From Ignelater luminosus (taxonomy: Eukaryota > Arthropoda > Insecta > Coleoptera > Elateridae): 64,000 nt of DNA. Below the pieces are notes generated by a model. It worked only from the letters and a program-made list of their open reading frames with translations, made no database searches and had not been told where the DNA came from. The position numbers and the translations under genes were made by a program. The DNA is taken from the NCBI GenBank assembly GCA_011009095.1, contig VTPC01090602.1:57273-121272 (forward strand), in the 5' to 3' direction. Below are positions 1-10,856 of the stretch, piece by piece (the stretch's first letter is position 1; every line of letters starts with the position of its first letter).

Positions 1-831
1 GGTGCGGCAGCAATTCATAACGCAATTCGTGCAGTTTGGCGGCGACAACTCCGGATGAATGTGCCGGTGCGTTATCGTGGTGAAACAGCACCTTCTTTTT
101 AACCAAATGCGGCCGTGTCTCTTTCAATTTTTTGTCGAAGCTGTCTAATAACTCACTGTAGTATTGTCCAGTAATCGTTCTTCCTTTTTCTAAAAAATCC
201 ATGAGGATGACACGCCGTTCGCATCCCAAAAAATCGTCGCCATGACCTTTCCGGCCGATGAAACCATCTTCTCCTTCTTTGGAGCAGATTCACCGGGAGA
301 AACCCATTGTTTTGATTGTTGCTTAGTTTCTGGTGTGTAATGATGAATCCAGGTTTCATCAACGGTGACAACTCGACGCAAAAACTCCTTCGGATTTCGC
401 TTAAATTGCTCCAAACACTGCTTCGAAGTTAACAGCCGCATCCGCTTGTTGTCCACCGTTAGCAATCGCGGCACCCATCGCGCCGACAATTTTTTCATCG
501 CCAACTTATCATGTAAAATATTAATTGCCGTTCCGGTCGACACACCTACCGCCTCTGCTACTTCACGCACTTTCGTTCGTCGATCAGCGAGAATCATGTC
601 GTGGACTTTTTGAATGATTTCCTCGGTAACCACGTCTGCCGGGCGTCCTGGTCGCTCCTCATCAAAAACGGATGTTCGCCCACGTTTAAATTCGTTGAAC
701 CACTATCTAACTGTGGTCATAGATGGCGAAGTGTCCCCATAAACAGCATCCAACCTTGCTTTTATCTCCTCGCATTTTTTCCCATCCAAAAACAGAAAGC
801 GAATTACCGAACGATACTGCTCTTTTTCCAT
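1..831 (-). pseudogene. mariner transposase, broken and partial (copy A)
   Basis: D,D34D-type mariner transposase, which would cut and paste its own element at TA. The start codon is at 831-829 (protein begins MEKEQYRSV). The N-terminal helix-turn-helix half carries an in-frame TAG at 703-705, where the sister copies have a Tyr codon. The frame then runs from about 633 through the first catalytic Asp (VDETWIHHYTPE, complement of about 345-365). A 2-bp insertion near 210-213 shifts the frame before the second catalytic box (HHDNAPAH). The last two catalytic Asp codons are not in one frame with the first, so this copy cannot make active transposase. Confidence 0.93.
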
Positions 832-1010
832 CTTAGCTAAAATCACGAAACACGTCTTACTCAAATGGCTGTCAAATCCAAACTAACCTATCAATCAGTC
901 TGCAATTTGTTATACCGTCGTTTGATAGATGGCAACACACGATGATAACACCAACTTCCCTCAGGAACGCCTTCTGTCGTCAAACACGGGTACTTACTGA
1001 ACCGTCCTCG
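1..1010 (-). mobile_element. mariner element, copy A (family 1), truncated by window edge
   Basis: The right end is a mariner terminal inverted repeat (about 28 bp, ending ACCGTCCTCG at 1010) followed by TA at 1011-1012, the usual mariner target duplication. The sequence matches the copies at 21959-23254 and 42985-44276 almost base for base. By comparison with the 21959 copy, about 285 bp of the transposase 3' end and the other inverted repeat lie outside the window. The transposase reads on the minus strand. Confidence 0.95.
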
Positions 1011-1012
1011 TA

Positions 1013-2859
1013 CTTTGGTGTAGTGACAGTCTTTTGAGCTGCAGGATCTGTTTCACCTACACATCAATAATAATCGTTTCTCGAATAGTAATTCTCTAAT
1101 TAATCCAATTCTCTCTTTCTAAAGTGTTTTATTTTTGGGAAAAACCCTACTGGTACTTTTACGTACTAAATTGTGCGTTATATCAATAAATACCAAAATT
1201 TCGTAATAACAAAGTTATATCTCTCGTAATAAAATATTACAAAGACCCTCGAAAACTACATTTTCGTCGTGTTCAAATATTATTTATGAAAGCGTTTATT
1301 ACCTGTGTTCGTATCAGAAAGTTATCTAACTTAATACCGAGACTTTTTTCTTCCCAAAAGAACTTAAACTTAATAATTCAAGAAAATCAGCTTTGTGGTT
1401 ACAACTAACTACAAGTTTTTGAATAAATAAACAATTCTCTTATTAAGGTTATATTTAAGACTTAAGGTAGAGAGATAAGGGTTTCGCTACTTATGTGTTC
1501 CTTAATAAACTTAATTAACTGTAATTCAATAAAAATTTAGCTTTTTGAAACACTAAAGTTACATAGACAGATACATAAATGTAATAACGCGAAACATCAA
1601 AACAATTTCTGTATAATTTGTCACGAACATACAAAAATACTACATTGCAGGCTCGCTCTTTCCCTCTTGGCATAAATTCATTACAAATACAATTCTTGGC
1701 ACAAATAAGACGTTTCCATTTTAAATTGTGCCGCATTTCGCATGCATTAACCTACACGTGCTTGTATTTTGTCTGTTTTATGCAGACGTAGCTGGAAAAG
1801 AAGAAAAACGAAGAGCTGTGTAAGTTTTCGGTTTTCTCTCTAAAGACATTTTTAGTAGTGACAGAATAGCGCGGCGGCACTTTGTCACATGACGTCATAA
1901 ACAGAGCAACAACACAATACCCAGAGTCCTATCATAAAATCAAGTCAAGTGACATGCTCCGGAAGACGATGCAGTGTGTCAAGGAGACGCGGGTTGGATT
2001 GAAAAGCGGATGCTTATATTTTATTAGGATACTTTTTTATTTTTGCTTTATTGTTTATGTGCAAACCTTTTGATCTTACGAAATGGGAATTGAAATAACT
2101 GTGACAATCAAGAGAGCATTTATTTTAATATTGGCGTGAAAAACATACAAAACAGAATAGCAAACTTAAAAGAATGCGTGCTCAAATGTAGTATACCTCT
2201 TAAGAAATTACTCAGATTTTTTCTGAAACTAAAAAAAGGATTGTTATATTAAACATTGCTCACGTTAAGAATTCGGTTTCATAAGAACATCGAGAAATTA
2301 TTTTTGGCATTTTTATGGGGGTATACGCTTAACTATTTTCACACAATAATTGATTTCTTCTTTTTTCAAACATTACCTAACCAAACAAAAACCACTAAAG
2401 TCTAAAATTTTTTGATTTTGGAAATCATTTTTTATTTATTAGTCAATTAACAAAATACGTATTTCTTAAAATCAATTTTACAATTTGAAAGCATTTTAGA
2501 AATACGACAAAAAAAATCACTAGAGAAAAAAATGTAAAGAAATGAAGTCTCGTCAAATTTAAAATGTTCCATTGGCGTTAATGAAATTTGTCCTCTTTAT
2601 ATACCATCACCATTTTCAGGCGGTTTGATCACATTTAAGTATCGCAATTTTCAACATGATCCCTGTAATTTATGTGACGAAAAGGGAATATAAAATGAAG
2701 TCTGGCTATTTTATTATTAACTCCGAGGGCAGATAGGTGTAACATCCATTAAAATACAAAGCACCCGTATTGTTTAACTAACTAGAGCAAAAACCACCGT
2801 TTTTTAATTCAGGTTACATTTTTAACCGGAAAAAATTTATTTAAAGCAATTCTCCTATT
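1013..2859. other. AT-rich stretch with no gene seen
   Basis: I find no coding sequence, no convincing inverted repeat and no RNA gene here. Short open frames at 1515-1736 (minus) and 1882-2073 (plus) have no recognisable motif and look like chance. A single perfect CRE-like octamer lies at 1890-1897. Confidence 0.6.
1890..1897. promoter_or_regulatory. CRE-like palindrome TGACGTCA
   Basis: A perfect cAMP-response-element octamer in a locally GC-richer patch. No gene start is recognisable nearby, so it may be chance; one 8-mer is weak evidence. Confidence 0.15.
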
Positions 2860-4770
2860 GTTATATTTATTTATTTAACCTGAACAACAATATATTACTA
2901 AAAATAATCGGATTTACCGCCGTATGTGTCCTGGATGGTGTACCGCCCTTGAAAATGCACCCATCTTTCTTGAAATGCTATGGTAGACGAACGAGCGATC
3001 CGATTGGAACAGAAAATGTATCAACTTTCTTCTTCCTTTTCTCCTTCCTTTTGTCTTAGGCCCTTGGCCTGTTCTATCGGTCGTCCAGTTTCCTATTGTG
3101 GGTATTCCTACGATGCTGAGCTCAAGTTATCCTTCCACCGTTTGGGCGGGTACCCTGGTCTGGAATTTGAGAGCTTGGTATATGGTCCAGTAGTGTTTTC
3201 CCCGCGATTGCTCTTAGTGTCTTCATTTCTGTGCTTCCAATCAGCCTCTTTGTTTCAGCCGTGTCTGTTCTTGTTTCAATTAGATCAATATGGGTCTTAC
3301 ACTTACGCTTTATAAATTCTCATATGCGATTTCATTGGCTTGTTTGCGCACACCTTCCCTAATATCTCTGTAGCCACTCAGTTCAATACTCAAATAATTA
3401 AATTTTGTGACTTTCTCGATGATTTCTTTATTTATTATTATTTTACATGTTCTTAGTTTTTTTACTGCTACTAGTGATTTTCTGATGTGGAAACTTTCAT
3501 ATTAAATTGTTCTGCGGTAAGTGTAAAGGTATATATCATTCTTTGAAGGTCATCTTTGTTGTCCGATATTATCACTACATCGTCAGCATGGCAGATGATC
3601 TTTACTTGCTTCCTTCTTAAGTTGTATCCTGCGCCCACTGCTTTTACTGATTTTGTTATTCTGTCCATTATTAGATTAAATAATAACGGGCTTAGGCTGT
3701 CCCCTTGTCTTATGCCAGCTTTGATCGACACTTCCCCCGTCAGTTCCTTTTCTGCCTTTATTTTTGTTACGTTGTCTGTATTAAAGTCTCTAATAATTTG
3801 TATCATGTTGATAGGTATTGGTTGCTCTTGTAGATTCCTGGCTACGTCGCCCAGCCGCACGCGGTCAAAGACTTTCGTAAGATCCAGAAGGCACATGAAT
3901 ACTGGCTTGTTGTACTCCACCGTCTTTTCCATCACCTGTCTTACTGCCAATTGGTTCTAAATCCTTATTGCTCTTCGCATATGGTATAAAGACCTATTAG
4001 CTTTGTCGCCATCATTTTGTTAACAATTTAAGGGTGGTGTTGAGAAGGGTGATTGTACAATAGTTCTCCGGGTCTTTCTTGTCACCTTTCTTAAGTATAG
4101 GGATGGTGATAACTTTCTTTCCACTTTTTTTGGTGCTTTCTTACTGTTCATAACAATTTGGAATAGTGATGTTAAATTGTGAGCGAGTCTTTGTCCTCCG
4201 TATTTTATCAGTTAATTTTGAATGTCGTCGGGTTCTGGTGCTTTTCTGTTTTTAGCTTTTTCATACGTAGTTCCACCTCTTCCTCTGATATCTCTATTTG
4301 TGCTTCGTTTTCGTTGTGATCTTCTATTGCATTGCTTATTATCTTCTGATCGTTTGGTGGCTCGATATATTACACCCATTTTCTCCCGTCGATCTTATTA
4401 ACCTGGATGTATTCATTTCTCGGTTGCTTTCTTGCTTTTACCATTTTTTCACATCTTTCTCGGTGTTCCGTACAGATCTTTCTCCGTATCCCTGATAAAT
4501 CGGCTTTAATATTCTCTCTTCATTTCTCTTATTCTAGCGTTTATCCTATTTCTTGTTGTCATGTATAAGGTGCAATTTGCTTCATTTTTATTGCTACAGT
4601 ATTGCATGTGTGCTTTGCGTTTCTCGTATACCAAATCTTTGATTTCTGTCGTGAACCACGGTTTGGTTTTCTCACATTATTGACGTTGATTTTTTGAGTT
4701 CCTAAACTTTTCTTTGTCGCGTTCAAGATATTATGTTCTTATGTCAACTTTGATATAAAAAAGCTCTGTA
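2860..4770 (-). mobile_element. Decayed APE-type LINE, minus strand (LINE 1)
   Basis: Reading the minus strand downwards, fragments occur in the order expected for a non-LTR retrotransposon ORF2. First comes the linker and RT start with a KKGDKKDPENY-like box (about 4100-4060), then TLLNTTLKLL (about 4040-4010). The open RT core follows at 3950-3471. Next is a C-terminal part with a VTKFNYLSIELSGYR-like stretch (about 3420-3370) and broken frames down to about 2990. The 3' end appears to be a (TAAA)n tail at about 2866-2880. The 5' limit is uncertain. Stops and frameshifts are numerous outside the RT core. Confidence 0.7.
3471..3950 (-). pseudogene. Reverse transcriptase core fragment (LINE 1)
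   Basis: A 159-codon open piece of a LINE reverse transcriptase. Visible RT motifs in order are FMCLLDLTKVFDRV (block A with the first catalytic Asp), GIRQGDSLSPLLFNLIMD (block B) and ICHADDVVIISDN (block C). The usual Tyr of YADD is replaced by His; the codons are at 3579-3593. The frame ends just after the LTAEQFNMKVS box. It is a fragment of a larger polyprotein, not a free-standing gene. Confidence 0.85.
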
Positions 4771-5600
4771 GAATGGTTCAAAATGTTCGAAAACATATAA
4801 TGTTTAACTCGGAAAAATATTTATACGAGTTTGCGCAGTTTGCCCCCATCCCCCTTCCCCTGACAGGTAGTCGGTTTTTTGCAACGCTGTCTCGTTTTTC
4901 TCACTACTTCGTAACGACTGTTTCTCTGTGTCTGCCGCTCTCTCCAATAGTTTGGCCGAAATATACGTCAATCATATACAGAAAAACTTCACTATACAAA
5001 GACTGAAGAACAAAAAAGACAGCAAAGAGACAATCTTGTCCTGAAATCTCATTTAAAAAGAAACAGCAATGTTTCTAAGCAATAAGGCGTCTTTTATGGC
5101 AACATTGACTACAAAGTCCAGACTCTGATAGTGAACATTGTTCTTTGTTGTTTTGTAGCAATTACTGTCCCCCTTGCCATGTCACAAGTCGGTGAATGTG
5201 CTAAAGTTACTATGCTGCACCGGAGTACTAGTAAGGCAAAGTATATATCCCTACCATACAGGATATTATTGGTATATGAAGAAATTTATTTTATTCTGTT
5301 ACGCAGTTACTAGTGGTGATAAGGCTTCCGTCATCTTTGAAAAAAGAAAGGGAAAAGGTTACGAGCTTTTGAAAACAATGGATGAGTTAGAATCGAAAAT
5401 TTCTTATGCTTTAACACAAAGAATGAAACTCCAGAGAATGAGTATGGGTAAAGATAAATTTGTCGCGGGAGATTTTGATCTTGCCACTCACTTGGTAGAC
5501 ATTTTTTGCGCAGCTACCTTCGTTTTTTAATTTACTTATTTGTTCATTATGTTAGTCATTATTTCTGACAGGGTCAAGAATGGATGAGAAACAAGTTGCT
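4771..5600. other. Unassigned stretch with a possible coding fragment
   Basis: No recognised gene. The plus-strand reading of about 5317-5530 is open and protein-like: GDKASVIFEKRKGKGYELL, then acidic and basic helix-like residues to a stop at 5528-5530. I do not recognise it. It could be an exon or a transposon remnant upstream of the LINE at 5620. Nothing else is visible. Confidence 0.3.
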
Positions 5601-5619
5601 GTCGATTGCTTTAGTTTCC

Positions 5620-7318
5620 GCACTGTAAGGCAATGAAGGCAAATATAAAAAACAAATGCCAGATACCATCAAGACCAATGATGGCGAACTAGTCATAGAA
5701 ATAGAGAAAAAACTCAACGTGTGGCAAAAATATATTGAAAAGTTGTTTGAAGACACAGAAAGACCGCAAAAAGAAGGACCCGGAATAACGCAATCAGAAG
5801 TTAATATGCCATCCAAACAGCTCAAGGTGACAAAGCTCTTGGTCCAGATGAGATCCTTGTAGAGCTTCTAAAGGTTATGAAGGAAAATTGCTAATGCCCC
5901 GTCCCCCGGAACTGTGAAGACTTTAAAACGATTAGCCTTATGAGGAATCACATCTTAAAAGCTTTCTTAAAAATTATTCACGGGCGAATTTATAAAAAAT
6001 GTGAGACAAATATGAGTGATACTCAGTTTGGGTTCCGCAATGGTCTTGGTACACGAGAAACTGTGTTTGCCATTAAGAGACTCTTCTAGCATTGTAGGGA
6101 TGTCAATTGTAATGTATTTGTTTGTTGTCTGGGTTATAGAACAGTTTTTGATTGATGCCAACACGATAAAATAATAACAACGGTGAAAGAGGCAGCACTG
6201 ACTCACAAGACATTAGAATTATTACTAATTTGTATTGGGATCAAAAAGCGGCAGTACGAGTGGGCGATCAACTCACACGGCTAGTAGCGATACAGCGGGG
6301 AGTTATGCAGGGCTGTGTCTGTCACCTATACTATTTAATCTCTATGCAGAACATATCTTTAGAGACGCATTGAGAGGAGTTACAATTGGTATGAAGATAA
6401 ATGGCAAAATGGTCAATAATATACGTTACGCTGACGATACGGTACTGATAACACATAACTTTGACGATCTCCAACAGCTGCTGGACACTGTCAATGCAAA
6501 GAGCGAGGAGTTCGGCCTAACATTGAATGCTAACTATCAAAATTTATGGTAGTCAGTAAAACACCACAACAAACAAATAATCTCACGGTTAACGGCCAAA
6601 CAATTGAACGTATCACAAAATTCGTATACCTAGGTACTGTAATGTCAGAGACTTGGGATCACTCCATTGAGATTTAAAACCGTATTAAAAGAGCCGGAGA
6701 TACCTTTAATAAAATGAAATCTTTCTTGTCCGCAAGCAATCAAGTCAAAGTTAATTTCCTGCCAAAGGCGGGAGGCCGTTTTAATCTTCTTCTGAAGCTT
6801 CGTCAGCCTTTTGGAAAAGAGGGTTCTGTGTGCAGTCAGCAACTTTTGCCCATTAGAGATCTGAGTCTACAACTAAAAAAAAAGATAGTGAAAAACTACG
6901 TATTATCCGTGCTCTTGTACAGAATCGAGTTGGATCATGTCAAAAAATACTGAAGACCGAATCAGAACTTTCGAAATGTGGGTATTTCGTAGAATTCTCC
7001 GAATTTCTTGGGTTGATCACATCACTAACATTGAAGTACTCCGAAGAATGAAATGCCAACCCGACGGCTGTTAAGAGACGGAAGCTTGAATACCTTGGGC
7101 ACGTCATAAGAAATGAAGAGAAATATCGTCTTCTACAAAATATCATACAGGGAAAGGTTGAAGGAAAAAGAGGTCCTGGAGAAAAAAAATTGCGTGGTTG
7201 GCAAATCTGTGCCAGTTTGGAGTTACCTCAGTGGAATTGTTCCGCTGTGCAGCAAACAAAGTTCGTATCGTCATGACGATTTGTCAACATCATAAGGCAA
7301 AGAAAGAAGAAGAAGAAA
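5620..7318 (+). mobile_element. Decayed 5'-truncated LINE, plus strand (LINE 2)
   Basis: Non-LTR retrotransposon ORF2 remains on the plus strand. The pre-RT linker comes first (MPDTIKTNDGELV..., about 5656-5860). A damaged RT start follows with a QFGFRNGLGTRE-like box (about 6020-6060), then the YADD region at 6235-6552. The thumb and C-terminal part has KFVYLGTVMSETWDHS (about 6620-6665), an EYLGHVIRNEEKYRLLQNI-like box (about 7085-7145) and a GKRGPG box (about 7160-7180). The 3' end is a short GAA repeat at about 7300-7318. No endonuclease domain is visible, so it is 5'-truncated. Several frameshifts and stops make it inactive. Confidence 0.8.
6235..6552 (+). pseudogene. Reverse transcriptase fragment (LINE 2)
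   Basis: This frame holds the RT block B remnant GLCLSPILFNLYAEHIF and the catalytic block C NIRYADDTVLITHNFDDL, with YADD codons at 6427-6438. The frame upstream is shifted: the expected GVMQGCVLSP reads in another frame at about 6297-6330. The frame stops just after a LTLNA-type box. It is part of LINE 2, not a host gene. Confidence 0.85.
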
Positions 7319-7559
7319 GACAACGAAACCCTAAATACGTAACTTATAATAATATTTATTCAATACGAAGTTGGAGTTGCAATGTTGTGAGTTAAAATAA
7401 AATTGTTATTCTAAATATGTACAATGTTGTCAAGAATAAGTACCCAACTTACTACAAGATCTTATTCTAATACTAAAATGTAATGAGCATCACAATACCA
7501 CCTGCTCCAGAGTCATTTTTGTTCCTGATCTCCTGCAAATGCATAGGTAACTGTTCCAG

Positions 7560-7985
7560 TGCCCGTTACACGTGTCGCCAGATTTAGTCATTACAAGTCG
7601 CAAACAAACAGTTGCCATTTTGACTATTTTCAATATTGAATGAGTTATGGACAGTTTCAGTTGTAGATCGAAAAGTGCAAAAAAGCGATTTTAATTATCA
7701 AAAACTTTTCCTTCAGAATGTGTTTCCCGGACAAACGTCTGTGGAACCAAACACGACTTGATCGACTTAAAATAATGGCAGTACTCTCGCTCAAACTCTC
7801 TACTGGGCCCAAGGGGAATTATTATTATTGTTAGTGTAATGGTCAAGGTAACAAAACATTTTGATAGAGAAGGAAAACTATCTATGGCTCCTCCAATATT
7901 GAAAATAGCCAAAATGGTCACTGTATGTTTTGGACCTATAAATAGATGAAATATTGAATGTATGGCACGGGCAACGCTCACTGCC
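7560..7985. repeat. Diverged inverted repeat (possible old MITE)
   Basis: The sequence at about 7606-7645 reappears inverted at about 7884-7922. Both share CAATATTGAAAATAG and CAAAATGG blocks with a few mismatches, and weaker similarity extends on both sides (inner TTATGGACAG versus its mate near 7870-7885). The spacer is about 240 bp. No coding sequence lies inside. It may be a non-autonomous transposon remnant; the ends and target duplication are not clear. Confidence 0.45.
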
Positions 7986-8631
7986 GGGGAAGAACCTGCA
8001 CCAAAGGCCCTGAAGTTAACATAGATGCTGACGACGACTTTGAAGCAAAATTGTTTTTATTCTGCATTATGCTTATTCACCTTTGCACTTGTTGGATAAA
8101 CAGTAAACATTCCAAATATAATCTTTCTTGTTTCTTTTGTCGTCTATTAAATAATTTTGCCTCCAAATTAGACCACACATTGACCTACCACAGCAGTTTC
8201 AGGAAAGAAGAGTGGATTTTCAAGGATAGTGTATTGTCGATGCCTTGAAAATTCAGGACGCACGCGGTTGTAAATCCGAGTATTTTAATATGTTGTTGCC
8301 TTGGCCAAATACTGTAAGTATGCAGATAATCGGCTTTATATAAACTTTCTGCAGCAATTTTCCTAACTTTCCTGGCCTATTATGATCTGATATTGCAAAC
8401 AATTTACTAGGCCAGTAAGATTTAGTAGCCAGATACATTTGCTTTTCCTGCTGATTTTAGATGACATAAATGTACTGTCAAAGTATGTTTTACTCGGCCA
8501 TAAGAACGTGTAACTAAAAGTTGTGATTTTTTTACATTCATTTTAGCGCGTGTTTCACGTTCGTATGATTGCCTTTTATTTGAAAATATTTAAATAGTGA
8601 TGAACGTTTCGTATGTTATCAAGCATTATAA
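7986..8631. other. Upstream region of fringe, no feature seen
   Basis: AT-rich sequence before the fringe start codon. I see no clear TATA box, initiator or splice acceptor that would tie it to another exon. Short open frames here have no motifs. Confidence 0.5.
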
Positions 8632-9618
8632 ATGGTGAACAGGCGATTCCTATTAAAGCAACAAGCGTTAAAAGTGAACCGAAGACTTCGCCGTCTTCTT
8701 CAGACATTTTTCGTGGTACTTCTCGTTGCTATCAGTATGCTATTGGCTTATCTATCACTTTCACGTGATGTTCTCAAGAGCGAGCCTCTTCCAACGGAAG
8801 AATTAGTTGGTAAAGATTACAATTACTTAGAAGAAATGGACGATGTGTTTATTAGTGTAAAAACCACAAGACATTATCATAAAGGTAGGCTACCAATTAT
8901 TCTTGCGACTTGGTTCCAGTTAGCGAAAGAACAGACATGGTTTTTTACTGATATTTATGATGAGGAATTCCAGTTAAAAACCCATGGCCATATGATTAAC
9001 ACTAACTGCTCTTCATTTCACGACCATAAGGGCCTGTGCTGCAAAATGTCGGCGGAGTTTGATGCTTTTATAAACACGAACAAAAAATGGTTTTGTCATT
9101 TTGATGACGACAACTACGTGAACGTACCTCGTTTAATGCACTTTTTAAGTAATTACAGTGCTAGAGAAGACTGGTATTTGGGAAAACCCAGTGTGTTGTC
9201 ACCTTGGGAAATCATCGGTAAAGACAACCAAAAAGTTATATTTTCGTTTGCTACAGGAGGAGCCGGATTCTGTCTTAGCCGAGCCTTAACCTTGAAAATG
9301 ATTCCGGTTGCAGGCGGCGGGAAATTTATAAGCGTCGGAGAAAAAATAGGCCTAGCTGATGACATGACAATGGGGTACATCATTGGACGTTTAGTGATGA
9401 CGCCTTTGACCGCTGTCGATCAATTTCATTCCCATCTAGAATCCCTGAGGATTATTAGAAGGGAACGTTTTAGCGATCAGATCACATTTAGTTATTCACC
9501 TCAGGATAATTATTGGAATACAGTGAAGATTGAAGGCTTCCACGCAACATACGATCCTAGCAGATTCCTGTCACTTCACTGCTTTTTGTTTCCATATTTC
9601 AAGTTTTGCCCGAGGTGA
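8632..9618 (+). CDS. fng: Fringe, beta-1,3-N-acetylglucosaminyltransferase
   Basis: A 328-residue type II Golgi glycosyltransferase of the Fringe family. Fringe adds GlcNAc in beta-1,3 linkage to O-fucose on Notch EGF repeats and tunes Delta versus Serrate signalling. Visible features: a short basic cytosolic tail, one membrane anchor at about residues 24-43, a short stem, and a catalytic domain from about residue 68. That domain has SVKTTRHYHKGRLP, KEQTWFFTD, the Mn-binding DDD at 158-160 (FCHFDDDNYVNVPRL), WYLGKP, FATGGAGFCLSRALTLKM, a conserved ADDMTMGYI (D243/D244) and the terminal LHCFLFPYFKFCPR. Conserved Cys pairs and sequons at N124 and N174 are present. The ORF is complete with no intron, shorter than Drosophila fringe (about 412 residues) mainly in the N-terminal stem. 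A neighbour AATAAA lies near 9959. The lack of introns suggests a retrocopy or an intron-loss form. Confidence 0.93.
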   Translation: MVNRRFLLKQQALKVNRRLRRLLQTFFVVLLVAISMLLAYLSLSRDVLKSEPLPTEELVGKDYNYLEEMDDVFISVKTTRHYHKGRLPIILATWFQLAKEQTWFFTDIYDEEFQLKTHGHMINTNCSSFHDHKGLCCKMSAEFDAFINTNKKWFCHFDDDNYVNVPRLMHFLSNYSAREDWYLGKPSVLSPWEIIGKDNQKVIFSFATGGAGFCLSRALTLKMIPVAGGGKFISVGEKIGLADDMTMGYIIGRLVMTPLTAVDQFHSHLESLRIIRRERFSDQITFSYSPQDNYWNTVKIEGFHATYDPSRFLSLHCFLFPYFKFCPR

Positions 9619-10740
9619 CGAAAACGAATTGTAAAATAATTTTTTTAAAGATATTTTAATTTTACTGCAATTTTATCTTTTATTTTAAATAACTATGACT
9701 GAATTTTCAGTACGTAGGTCTTTTTAAAATGTAATACAATATCGTTTTCAGTCATTTTTGTTTTAGGTACTGTGCTTGTAACTTTTATTTATATTAATAT
9801 TATGATTTATGTAAATATTGTTTTATAAATAATGTACAATATTAATTTAATTTAACTTTACAATATCGAGTGCATTCATGCATAGAATGCAATTCAGTTT
9901 TATATTTTATCAGATTTTTTCTGATTTAAAATGTAAATTTATATTAATTAAATGTTAATAAATAAAATAACCAAAACCTAGACTGGAATAATGCTATGCA
10001 TTCCATTAATTAGTTTCAAAGATAGTGAGTAGAGCCGTATTTCCCTTTTTAGTACTTATTTCATTCTAAGAACCTAAAAGCCATAACTATAAAGTCCTTT
10101 TAGTTTTGTGAACAGCACGAAATAAATGGGGCACTTAAGAATAGAACGTTAGAAGAGAAGTGCAAATTGTTTTATTTACATAATGCATTTCGTAAACAAG
10201 AAACGTAAAATGTTATAGCGAATTATACACATTATCAAGAAGAACATTATTTTACTAGTAAACGATCTCATGAAGCGATACTCTGAAGTCTTCTAAGATA
10301 AGCCACCCAAACTCTACCATTAACAATTTCAAGCATTGTTAAAAGGCTCTTTCATACTAGTGGAAGCATCACAGTTGTATCAGGAGCTTTTGTTTAGGTG
10401 CACCGGAATACAAACGCGAGATACCTTTAGATAGCCGTCAACATATGACGCGTGTTGCTTCCGGAGATTTGTAGAAAAATGCATACATAGCACATACCTA
10501 CGTGTACTTGTAATGTAGGCAACGTTCTCTCGAGAGAAAGCAAACGAGAATAAATAGCAATTGCACTGAAAATGTCTTTATTTTACGTGCTTTACAAAAC
10601 ATTGGAACTAATTACTAAAATTAAGTAAATAAAAGTGCGACATAAAGTTGCATCAGAAGATATAGCATGAATAGAAGCCTTTTATTCAATCAATCTTTGC
10701 TTAAACTACAGAAAGAATGAAAGTTGCATTTTTTGGTAAA
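9619..10740. other. fringe 3' flank, no other gene
   Basis: AT-rich. Overlapping AATAAA signals at about 9958-9967 could end a fringe transcript of about 340 nt 3' UTR. No poly(A) tract follows the signal, so a retrocopy tail is not obvious. Nothing else is seen up to the DD41D transposon. Confidence 0.45.
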
Positions 10741-10742
10741 TA

Positions 10743-10773
10743 AAGGGTTTTCCAATAAGAGGTGTTATTTTGA
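10743..10773 (+). repeat. Left terminal inverted repeat of the DD41D element
   Basis: Identical for 31 bp to the complement of 12017-12047. The first differing base is at 10774. The flanking TA is at 10741-10742. Confidence 0.96.
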
Positions 10774-10856
10774 ATAGCCCGCTATTTCGGTAGATGTCAC
10801 TTTCGAAGCTATCATTTTTTGACATTTGACAAGTAGAAACTACGCCATTAATAAAT

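Noticed and set aside
365..840. Plus-strand open frames across the first mariner
   Set aside because: They are opposite-strand shadows of the mariner transposase; the same frames recur in the other copies at the same place.
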